A DNA stretch of 5,958 nt, taken from contig JAHHSP010000079.1 of NCBI GenBank assembly GCA_020025115.1, positions 1 to 5,958 of the forward strand, written 5' to 3'. The first letter of the stretch is position 1. The number at the start of each line of letters is the position of its first letter. Made by a program: the position numbers and the translations under genes. Origin of the DNA: Collinsella sp. (GTDB lineage: Bacteria > Actinomycetota > Coriobacteriia > Coriobacteriales > Coriobacteriaceae). Positions 1 to 4,829 of this stretch are shown here, one piece after another. A model generated the notes under the pieces. It was not told the DNA's origin, ran no database searches, and saw only the letters and a program-made list of their open reading frames with translations.

Positions 1-55
1 CAACAGTGGCGGGGATCTCGTGTTCGGCGATCTTGCAGAAGATGCAATCGGACAT
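1..55 (-). CDS. HIT-family (histidine triad) protein, N-terminal fragment cut by window edge
   Basis: The leftward frame starting with the ATG at 55 reads MSDCIFCKIAEHEIPATV and then leaves the window. The opening, with two cysteines in a CxxC arrangement (residues 4 and 7) followed by KIA and EIP, is the typical N-terminus of HIT-domain proteins of the Hint group. These are small nucleotide-binding hydrolases or transferases acting on nucleoside phosphoramidates and related compounds in the cytoplasm. In many members the cysteines help bind a structural zinc. A Shine-Dalgarno GGAG sits 7 bases before the ATG. The catalytic HxHxH motif would lie outside the window and cannot be checked. The gene follows xseB on the same strand after a 170-base gap holding a repeat element, so co-transcription with xseB is uncertain. 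Only 18 codons are visible, but the match to the family start is strong. Confidence 0.8.
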   Translation of the reverse strand, partial: MSDCIFCKIAEHEIPATV

Positions 56-88
56 AGGAGTGCTCCAATCGTTTTACTGCGCGAGGGG

Positions 89-128
89 ATATGCAGGGGG
101 ACGGGTTCATATGCAGGGGGACGGGTTC
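89..128. repeat. Tandem direct repeat, two 20-base copies
   Basis: The 20-base unit ATATGCAGGGGGACGGGTTC occurs twice, exactly and head to tail (89-108 and 109-128). The second copy runs directly into the left arm of the inverted repeat at 117-192, so the tandem is best read as a duplication of the outer part of that arm. It lies between xseB and the HIT gene and does not enter either coding region. Confidence 0.9.
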
Positions 129-192
129 AAATTGCCCATCTGCGCACATCGAGCGCCGGGGCGACTCGGATGCGCAATTTGTACCCGTCCCC
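117..192. repeat. REP/REPIN-like inverted repeat between xseB and the HIT gene
   Basis: The left arm GGGGACGGGTTCAAATTGC (117-135) and the right arm GCAATTTGTACCCGTCCCC (174-192) are reverse complements at 18 of 19 positions. They are separated by 38 bases that can themselves pair imperfectly, since TGCGCA occurs on both sides (140-145 and 171-176, the latter reaching into the right arm) and GAG can pair with CTC inside. The whole could fold as a long hairpin in the xseB transcript. A short GC-rich palindromic pair in an intergenic gap just after a stop codon is what REP elements and REPINs look like; such elements are often spread by IS200-like RAYT transposases. No transposase is visible here, so the family assignment is inference. 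There is no U-run after the hairpin, so a classical intrinsic terminator is unlikely, though it could protect the 3' end of the xseB message. Confidence 0.75.
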
Positions 193-225
193 TTTTGCCC
201 GTCTCCCGCACAGCTCACAATGAAT

Positions 226-492
226 TTACAGGTTGAGCGCGTCGGTGTCGTCGGCCGGGGAACCCGCGACGAGCTCATCGTTGCCGTCAATGTCTTTGAG
301 GAGCACGGAAACCTTCTGCTCGGCGCCGGCGAGACGAGCGCGAAGGCTCTTGAGCAGCTCCACACCGCGCGTGTAGCTCTCGAGCGACTCCTCGAGTTCC
401 ATCTCTCCCGACTCGAGGCTGCGGATGATGAGCTCCAGCTCGGTGGAGGCCTCCTTGTACGTGAGCTCCTCGACGTTCTTGTATTCAGCCAT
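226..492 (-). CDS. xseB: Exodeoxyribonuclease VII small subunit
   Basis: This is the small subunit of exonuclease VII, a cytoplasmic nuclease that degrades single-stranded DNA from both ends to short oligonucleotides. Several small subunits assemble on each XseA. The protein is 88 residues from the ATG at 492, within the usual 60-90. The family core is clear: YKEASTELELIIRSLESGEM, then LEESLESYTRGVELLKS, then the second helix ending near VSVLL. The acidic tail DGNDELVAGSPADDTDALNL is poorly conserved in such proteins. An in-frame ATG at 501 would add MDN, but AAAGGA abuts that codon, whereas it lies 8 bases before the ATG at 492, so I prefer 492. The gene starts 67 bases after the xseA stop on the same strand, the usual arrangement, and is most likely co-transcribed with it. 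Confidence 0.95.
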   Translation of the reverse strand: MAEYKNVEELTYKEASTELELIIRSLESGEMELEESLESYTRGVELLKSLRARLAGAEQKVSVLLKDIDGNDELVAGSPADDTDALNL

Positions 493-500
493 GTTGTCCA

Positions 501-506
501 TCCTTT
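501..506 (-). promoter_or_regulatory. Ribosome binding site deciding the xseB start
   Basis: AAAGGA on the minus strand lies 8 bases before the ATG at 492 and directly touches the alternative ATG at 501. Normal spacing favours the inner start, giving an 88-residue rather than a 91-residue XseB. Confidence 0.6.
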
Positions 507-512
507 CACGTC

Positions 513-528
513 GCCGCGCACGCGCGGC
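513..528 (-). other. GC-only hairpin just upstream of the xseB ribosome binding site
   Basis: The arms GCCGCGC (513-519) and GCGCGGC (522-528) are perfectly complementary; allowing a four-base loop, six G-C pairs form. There is no T-run after it in either direction, so it is not a standard terminator. It ends 6 bases before the AAAGGA of xseB, in the xseA-xseB gap, where a stem could tune xseB translation or mark an mRNA processing point. That role is inference. Confidence 0.45.
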
Positions 529-559
529 CAGATCTCATGATTCAACGGGCGCCTGCGCG

Positions 560-2038
560 CTATTCCCGTGGCACCTCGGCACCCTTGACGGCATCGACCG
601 TTGCAAACACATCGCCATCGACCATGCGCAGGCGCAATGCGTCGCCCGTGCGGAACGCATCGACGCGCGTGGCGACCGAGCCGTCGTCGCCATAAGCGAT
701 CGAATAGCCTCGGCCCAGGACCTTGAGCGGCGAAAGCGCGTCGAGCGCGGCCGCCGAACGGCCGAGCGCGGCCGCAGGAGTGCTCAGCAGCTGAGAGCCC
801 CGTGACCTCAGATGCGAGGATGCCAGCTCGAGAGCGCGGTCCATGCGGTCCATGTGCACCGTGCTCGAACGCAACCGAGGCGCCAGACGGTCGAGCTGCA
901 CGGTAAGGCGATCCTGCGATCGTTCGCACGCGGTGCAGAAGCGATCGATGGTCTGTGCGAGCTCCGCCTCGCGGCGGTCCACGATATTCGCCGGGCTGGT
1001 GAGGCAGGGGCGCGCCGCGAAGGCATCCAGCGACCGGTGTTCGCGCTCGAGCCGCACGTCCATGGCCCGGCCGAGCCGGCCGCCCAGCCCGTCGCAAGTG
1101 ACGGCGACCCCGGCGATCTTGCCCTCGAGCACTCGCCGCAGGCGCTGCTCGCGGCCATTCAGGGCGTTCGCCAACTCGGAGAACTCCGGAGCGACGGACT
1201 CCGCCGCCGCGGTGGGCGTCGAACAGCGCCGGTCGCCCACCATGTCGCAGATCGAGTTGTCGGGCTCATGACCGATGCCCGTGACCACCGGCACGGGACA
1301 CGCCGCGACCGCGCGGGCCAGGCCCTCGTCGTTGAAAGTCATGAGGTCCTCAAAGGAGCCGCCGCCGCGCACAAGCAAGATGCAGTCGGGCGCCGGCACG
1401 ATGGAAGCGGCGCGGCGCAGGCCCTCGATGAGCTCTGCCGGCGCCCCCTCGCCCTGCACCTTGGCGCCCACGCACACGACCTCGACCATAGGGTTGCGGC
1501 GGCGCAGCGTGCGCTTCACATCGTTGATGACCGCACCGGAAAGCGAGGTCACCACGGCTACGCGCGTGCAGAATATGGGAATGCGGCGTTTGCGCTCGGG
1601 CTCCATGAGCCCCTCGCGGCGAAGCTTCTCCGCAAGCTGTGCGACCTGCTGGCGCAGCAGCCCCTCCCCCGCCAGGGTGAAGGAGCTCGCCTTGAAGCTC
1701 ATCTTGCCCGTCGGCTTGTACAGGTCGAACGTGCCGGTGAACAGCACCTGCAGACCGTCTCGCAAATCGAATGCGCGCTTGTCGTAGGCGCCCTTCCACA
1801 CGATGCACTCGAGTGCGGCCGACTCGTCCTTGATCTGAAAATAACAGTGGCCGCTGCGCGCGTTCGGGCCTCGAAACCCGGTCACCTCTCCCAAAACGGT
1901 GATTTTGGGGACGCCGTGCAGGGCCCCCGCCGCCAGCTCGGCAGCCTGCGAAACCGATAGGGCATCCGAATCGGCCCCGCCCGCCCCGGCCACCGTCGAC
2001 TGGCTGGGCGTGGTCCCCGTCAAATTCCAGGCACTCAT
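560..2038 (-). CDS. xseA: Exodeoxyribonuclease VII large subunit
   Basis: This is the catalytic subunit of exonuclease VII, which degrades single-stranded DNA processively in both directions and acts in repair and mutagenesis pathways. The 492-residue protein shows, in order: an Ala/Gly/Ser-rich leader without recognisable fold (1-25); the N-terminal OB-fold that binds single-stranded DNA (about 28-125, with LGEVTGFRG and GHCYFQIKD); the catalytic domain (about 130-300) with PIFCTRVAVVTSLSGAVIND, RGGGSFEDLMTFND at 224-237, and GIGHEPDNSICD followed by GDRRCSTPTAAAE ending at 280; a long helical region with many Arg and Leu (285-430) where XseB is expected to bind; and the terminal segment LGRGYSIAYGDDG onward. 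It is somewhat longer than the common 400-450 because of the leader and helical region. The start is supported by a strong AGGAGGT (2045-2051) six bases upstream. It lies 58 bases after the peptidase gene and 67 before xseB, all on one strand. Confidence 0.97.
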   Translation of the reverse strand: MSAWNLTGTTPSQSTVAGAGGADSDALSVSQAAELAAGALHGVPKITVLGEVTGFRGPNARSGHCYFQIKDESAALECIVWKGAYDKRAFDLRDGLQVLFTGTFDLYKPTGKMSFKASSFTLAGEGLLRQQVAQLAEKLRREGLMEPERKRRIPIFCTRVAVVTSLSGAVINDVKRTLRRRNPMVEVVCVGAKVQGEGAPAELIEGLRRAASIVPAPDCILLVRGGGSFEDLMTFNDEGLARAVAACPVPVVTGIGHEPDNSICDMVGDRRCSTPTAAAESVAPEFSELANALNGREQRLRRVLEGKIAGVAVTCDGLGGRLGRAMDVRLEREHRSLDAFAARPCLTSPANIVDRREAELAQTIDRFCTACERSQDRLTVQLDRLAPRLRSSTVHMDRMDRALELASSHLRSRGSQLLSTPAAALGRSAAALDALSPLKVLGRGYSIAYGDDGSVATRVDAFRTGDALRLRMVDGDVFATVDAVKGAEVPRE

Positions 2039-2096
2039 ACGGGCACCTCCTCTTCTCGTCTATCCATCGGCACTCTAACGCGTCGCGCGGACAAAA

Positions 2097-2798
2097 CTAG
2101 TTGTCGTCGCGCTGCGTGCGAGCGAGAAGGTACAGCAGCTGGAGCACGCTGGAAAACGCCGCCGCCACATAGGTGAGCGCCGCGGCGGTCAGCACCTTGC
2201 GAGCACCCCGCACATTCGCCTCACCCATGCCCGAGCCCTCGATGTAGGCCACGGCGCGGCGGCTCGCGTCGATCTCGACGGGCAACGTGACCAGTTGGAA
2301 CACCACGGAAAACGCGAACATGGCGATGGCGAGCGATGTCAGGCCCGCCATATCCATCATGAAGCCGAGCAGAAAGACGACGGTCCAGATGCTCTGGGTG
2401 AAATTGACGACGGGCACGAGGGCGTGGCGCACCTTCATCATGAAGTAGCCGCCCTCGCGCTGGGCCGCATGGCCCGCCTCGTGGCAGGCGACCGCCACGC
2501 TGGCGACCGAGCCACCGGAGAGATTCTCGCGCGAGAGGTAGAGGTTGTTGTCTCGGGGATCGTAATGGTCGCTCAGGTGGCCGGGGGTTCCAAGGATGCC
2601 CACGCGGCCGCACCCGGATGAGTCGAGCATACGGCGGGCGACCTGCTCTCCCGTCTCCCCATCCGAGGGAACGCGGGACCAACGGCGGTACGTGGAGTTG
2701 ATATAGCTCTGCGCCAGGAGTCCAACGGCCGTCGCGACCAGAACGATGATCAGGTAGAGCGGGTCGTATCCATAGCCGTAATAACCGTAATAGGGCAT
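2097..2798 (-). CDS. YugP-like membrane zinc metallopeptidase
   Basis: The protein (233 residues) belongs to the putative neutral zinc metallopeptidase family typified by Bacillus YugP; its substrate is not known in general. It starts with a Tyr/Gly-rich segment (MPYYGYYGYGYD), then an N-terminal membrane helix (about 14-32), a soluble part with LSDHYDPRDNNLYLS (75-89), and the zinc motif HEAGH at 106-110 in VAVACHEAGHAAQ. Two hydrophobic segments follow (about 127-148 and 152-173), then PVEIDASRRA (173-182), whose Glu175 is the likely third zinc ligand, and a last hydrophobic segment (202-226). The active site is probably at the membrane surface. A longer frame opens upstream at 2936, but it would run through the tgt stop and terminator. 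The ATG at 2798 has AAAGGA with normal spacing and begins where the family usually begins. It probably heads a transcript with xseA and xseB. Confidence 0.92.
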   Translation of the reverse strand: MPYYGYYGYGYDPLYLIIVLVATAVGLLAQSYINSTYRRWSRVPSDGETGEQVARRMLDSSGCGRVGILGTPGHLSDHYDPRDNNLYLSRENLSGGSVASVAVACHEAGHAAQREGGYFMMKVRHALVPVVNFTQSIWTVVFLLGFMMDMAGLTSLAIAMFAFSVVFQLVTLPVEIDASRRAVAYIEGSGMGEANVRGARKVLTAAALTYVAAAFSSVLQLLYLLARTQRDDN

Positions 2799-2816
2799 GG
2801 GTGTCCTTTCAGATGC

Positions 2817-2845
2817 ATTGTGCACATGTGGGTCCTTGTACCCAA
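2817..2845 (-). promoter_or_regulatory. Possible promoter of the peptidase-xseA-xseB unit
   Basis: On the minus strand TTGGGT (2845-2840) and CACAAT (2822-2817) are 17 bases apart, resembling sigma-70 -35 and -10 boxes with imperfect matches. A promoter is expected here because a terminator ends the tgt transcript just upstream and the next gene starts at 2798. The -10 region coincides with overlapping palindromes TGTGCACA (2819-2826) and CACATGTG (2823-2830). Confidence 0.35.
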
Positions 2846-2880
2846 AAAGAACGCCCCAACCTTTGAAGTCGGGGCGTCTT
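2844..2880 (-). terminator. Intrinsic terminator of tgt
   Basis: Read on the minus strand, ACGCCCC (2877-2871) pairs with GGGGCGT (2857-2851) around a 13-base loop. The stem can be extended by AAG/CTT past one bulged base, and TTTTT follows (2848-2844). It begins 22 bases after the tgt stop codon, the expected place for a Rho-independent terminator, and separates tgt from the peptidase gene. Confidence 0.85.
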
Positions 2881-2902
2881 CGCGCAAATATGATGCGCGG
2901 GC

Positions 2903-4042
2903 CTAGAAATCCACGACTCCATCGCCGGCCATCCACTCGGCCTGGAACTCGGCGTAACGGCCGTCGATGATGGCCTGGCGCGCACGGCGCATAAGGTCGA
3001 GCAGGAAGTAGATGTTGTGCTGCGACAGCAAAATGCCGCCGAGCATCTCCTTCTGCGTGACCATATGGCGGATGAGGGCGCGACTATAGCCGCCGGTGCA
3101 CACCGGGCAGGTGCATCTCTCGTCGATGGGGCGCGGATCCTTCGCGAATTTGGCGTTCTTGAGGTTCATGCGCCCAAAGCTCGAGAAGGCGGTTCCCATG
3201 CGGCCGGTGCGGGTGGGCAGCACGCAGTCGAACATGTCCACGCCGCAGCCGACGCCGCGCACAAGCGTGGTGGGATTGCCCACGCCCATGAGGTATCGGG
3301 GCTTATGGCGCGGCATGTACTCGGACACGAGCGGCTCGAGGGTCTCGAACATGACCTCGTGGGGCTCGCCCACCGAGTAGCCGCCGATGCCGTAGCCGGG
3401 GAAGTCGCCGATCTCCTCGAGGTGGTTGAGGGAGCGCAGGCGCAGGTCCAAATGCATGCCGCCCTGCACAATGCCGAACAGCGCCTGATCATCGCGGGTG
3501 TGGGCCTTGTAGCAGCGCTCGGCCCACATGCTGGAAAGCTCGACGGCGCGTTCCACGAACTTGCGCGTGGCAGGGTACCCCGGGCATTGGTCGAGCTGCA
3601 TGCAGATATCGCTCCCGAGCTTCATGGCGATCTCCATGTTGTCCTCGGGCGTCCAGAACACGTGGCTGCCGTCGTAGTCGGTGGCGATGAAACGCACGCC
3701 CTCGTCGGTGAGCTTGACCGCGTCGGAATGGGAGAAGATCTGGAAGCCGCCCGAGTCCGTGAGGATGGGGCCGTGCCAGTTCATGAAATCATGCAGGCCA
3801 CCGAGTTCGGCCACCGTGTCGGCGCCCGGGCGCATGGCGAGGTGATAGGTGTTGGCGAGCACGATCTGAGCGCCGAGGTCCTTCACGGTCTTGGTGGGAA
3901 TGCCCTTGACGTTGGCCTTGGTGCCCACGGGCATGAAAATCGGGGTCTCGATATCGCCGTGCGGCGTGTGAAGAATGCCGGCACGCGCGTGCGTCTTGGG
4001 ATCCTCGGCGACGATCTCGTATTTGAACAGGGATTGGTCCAT
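2903..4042 (-). CDS. tgt: Queuine tRNA-ribosyltransferase (tRNA-guanine transglycosylase)
   Basis: Tgt exchanges guanine-34 in the anticodon wobble position of tRNAs for Asp, Asn, His and Tyr for a queuine precursor (preQ1 in most bacteria), in the cytoplasm. The 379-residue length is normal. Visible landmarks: MPVGTKANVKG (37-47), NTYHLAMRPG (64-73), LTDSGGFQIFS (94-104) with the general-base Asp96, LDQCPGYP (150-157) with Asp151 in the base-binding pocket, FGIVQGG (189-195), YLMGVGNP (250-257), and VDMFDCVLPTR (268-278) with the nucleophilic Asp272. The zinc site is Cys310, Cys312, Cys315 and His342. One oddity: Cys315 and His342 are 27 apart where I recall 26 in E. coli and Zymomonas; the extra residue is in CTGGYSR. 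No queA, queuosine synthesis gene or preQ1 riboswitch is in the window, so precursor origin cannot be judged. GAGGAG sits 7 bases before the ATG; a terminator follows the stop. Confidence 0.97.
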   Translation of the reverse strand: MDQSLFKYEIVAEDPKTHARAGILHTPHGDIETPIFMPVGTKANVKGIPTKTVKDLGAQIVLANTYHLAMRPGADTVAELGGLHDFMNWHGPILTDSGGFQIFSHSDAVKLTDEGVRFIATDYDGSHVFWTPEDNMEIAMKLGSDICMQLDQCPGYPATRKFVERAVELSSMWAERCYKAHTRDDQALFGIVQGGMHLDLRLRSLNHLEEIGDFPGYGIGGYSVGEPHEVMFETLEPLVSEYMPRHKPRYLMGVGNPTTLVRGVGCGVDMFDCVLPTRTGRMGTAFSSFGRMNLKNAKFAKDPRPIDERCTCPVCTGGYSRALIRHMVTQKEMLGGILLSQHNIYFLLDLMRRARQAIIDGRYAEFQAEWMAGDGVVDF

Positions 4043-4121
4043 GAAGCGGCTCCTCGGTTGTCCGGCGCAGCAGAGGCATGCTGTGACAGACCTCCGGCAC
4101 GCCGCGTGATTTCAGCTGTTT

Positions 4122-4127
4122 ATTGTA
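4122..4127 (-). promoter_or_regulatory. Possible -10 box for tgt
   Basis: TACAAT on the minus strand (5 of 6 to TATAAT) lies about 80 bases upstream of the tgt start, within the 193-base gap 4043-4235. I find no convincing -35 at 16-18 bases, so this is tentative. The remaining leader to 4043 holds no recognisable riboswitch. Confidence 0.35.
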
Positions 4128-4142
4128 CTATCGCCCTTCACG

Positions 4143-4162
4143 CCCCGCGCCATTCAGCGGGG
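4143..4162 (-). terminator. GC-rich hairpin after the 4236-4694 gene, weak terminator candidate
   Basis: CCCCGC (4143-4148) and GCGGGG (4157-4162) form a perfect six-pair stem with an eight-base loop, 73 bases after the stop of the upstream leftward gene and just before the TACAAT box proposed for tgt. It lacks a T-run, so termination would be inefficient or factor-dependent. Confidence 0.3.
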
Positions 4163-4235
4163 AATGAGCTGGAATCCCACCTGGAGCACAATCGCGACGG
4201 CCCAAAGCGATGCCGGCGAAATCGAGTCGCCCCCC

Positions 4236-4694
4236 CTACTCGGCACTGGGCAAACCGTTGCCCGCACCGCGATGGGGGCGCCTGAGGGCAAGCAACTGGT
4301 CGCGCACGTCCTCGCACTGGGCAATCGCCCGTGCGACGCGCTCGCGCGACTCGGCGATGCGCTGCTGGACCATGGCGTCCATGAAAACGTTGTCGAACAG
4401 CCAATCGGCGGCGAGCAGGAAGTCGCCCACATCGGGGCCGATACCCGAGAACCCCTGGACATCGTTCAACTCGTCTGCCAAGCGGGAGAGTGCGAGCTGG
4501 GCAGCGTTGAGGTGCTCCTGCGCGGTCTGCATCCTGCCCTGCTTGAACGCGGAGATCAAAAACCCGCCGCCGAACATGTCGAGAAGACCCCAGTTCCGCG
4601 CGCTCTTGAGATCTCGCGCGGCGGCGTCAAGACAATCCAGCGCGTCCTCGACCGCCGCAAGGGCCTCGTCGATCTCGATCTCCCGCTGAGCCAT
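4236..4694 (-). CDS. Conserved helical protein of unknown function
   Basis: The protein has 152 residues and no signal peptide or clear membrane span. It is mostly helical: an acidic first helix (EIEIDEALAAVEDALDCLDAAARDL, residues 6-30), a glycine-containing turn NWGLLDMFGGG (34-44), a helix with KQGRMQTAQEHLNAAQ (51-66), then LADELNDV (72-79), GIGPDVGDFLLAADWLFD (84-101), and a final helix with MVQQRIAESRERV (108-120). The pattern of a W-G-hydrophobic-D-M-hydrophobic-GGG turn followed by a Lys/Met/Ala/Gln-rich helix and an F-ADW-FD block resembles, from memory, an uncharacterised family seen in Firmicutes and Actinobacteria. I know no function for it. The ATG at 4694 has AGGGGG about 7 bases upstream. 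An upstream open frame on the same strand reaches 5759, but it is antisense to the coiled-coil gene and is not real coding. The gene is divergent from that coiled-coil gene. Confidence 0.85.
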   Translation of the reverse strand: MAQREIEIDEALAAVEDALDCLDAAARDLKSARNWGLLDMFGGGFLISAFKQGRMQTAQEHLNAAQLALSRLADELNDVQGFSGIGPDVGDFLLAADWLFDNVFMDAMVQQRIAESRERVARAIAQCEDVRDQLLALRRPHRGAGNGLPSAE

Positions 4695-4731
4695 GTCGGT
4701 CCCCCTGTCCGTTTTCGTGTACTTCCGCGTG

Positions 4732-4737
4732 ATTCTA
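4732..4737 (-). promoter_or_regulatory. Possible -10 box for the 4236-4694 gene
   Basis: TAGAAT on the minus strand (5 of 6 to consensus) lies 37 bases upstream of the ATG at 4694, which would give a leader of about 30 bases. No good -35 is visible at standard spacing. Confidence 0.4.
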
Positions 4738-4782
4738 CCGTGAAAAGTGCTCCGAGACCACCGCGCAACCGCAGCGGTAGAA
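4733..4782. repeat. 8-base inverted repeat in the divergent promoter region
   Basis: TTCTACCG (4733-4740) and CGGTAGAA (4775-4782) are exact reverse complements separated by 34 bases. A short inner palindrome ACCGCAGCGGT (4768-4778) overlaps the right arm. Each arm presents CGGTAGAA facing outward, and the left one overlaps the TAGAAT box of the leftward gene. Either this is a symmetric operator for a shared regulator, or it reflects similar promoter motifs on both strands. Confidence 0.45.
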
Positions 4783-4786
4783 GCCC

Positions 4787-4792
4787 TATCAT
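4787..4792 (+). promoter_or_regulatory. Possible -10 box for the coiled-coil gene
   Basis: TATCAT (5 of 6 to TATAAT) lies 37 bases before the ATG at 4830, mirroring the distance of the leftward box from its own gene. I see no clear -35 box. The alternative TAGAAG (4778-4783), inside the inverted-repeat arm, is weaker. Confidence 0.35.
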
Positions 4793-4829
4793 AAGGTGGA
4801 CGAATCGGACGACCACGGGGAGGCGCGCC

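Noticed and set aside
89..128. Start of a CRISPR array
   Set aside because: There are only two directly adjacent copies with no spacer between them, and they are part of an inverted-repeat element.
6..236. Small rightward open frames across the left intergenic region
   Set aside because: They run through the repeat element and antisense to the HIT gene, have no supporting ribosome binding site, and resemble no protein I recognise.
812..1960. A 382-codon rightward open frame
   Set aside because: It is antisense to xseA, which has full family motifs; the translation is His/Arg/Ala-rich without a recognisable domain.
2799..2936. An N-terminal extension of the zinc peptidase to 2936
   Set aside because: It would cross the tgt stop codon and terminator. 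The ATG at 2798 has its own Shine-Dalgarno and matches where the family begins.
4043..4140. A preQ1 riboswitch upstream of tgt
   Set aside because: I could not find the short C-rich pseudoknot loop and A-rich tail of the preQ1 class I aptamer, and the leader shows only weak stems.
3017..4285. A 422-codon rightward open frame
   Set aside because: It is antisense to tgt, whose catalytic and zinc residues are all in place; the translation is compositionally biased.
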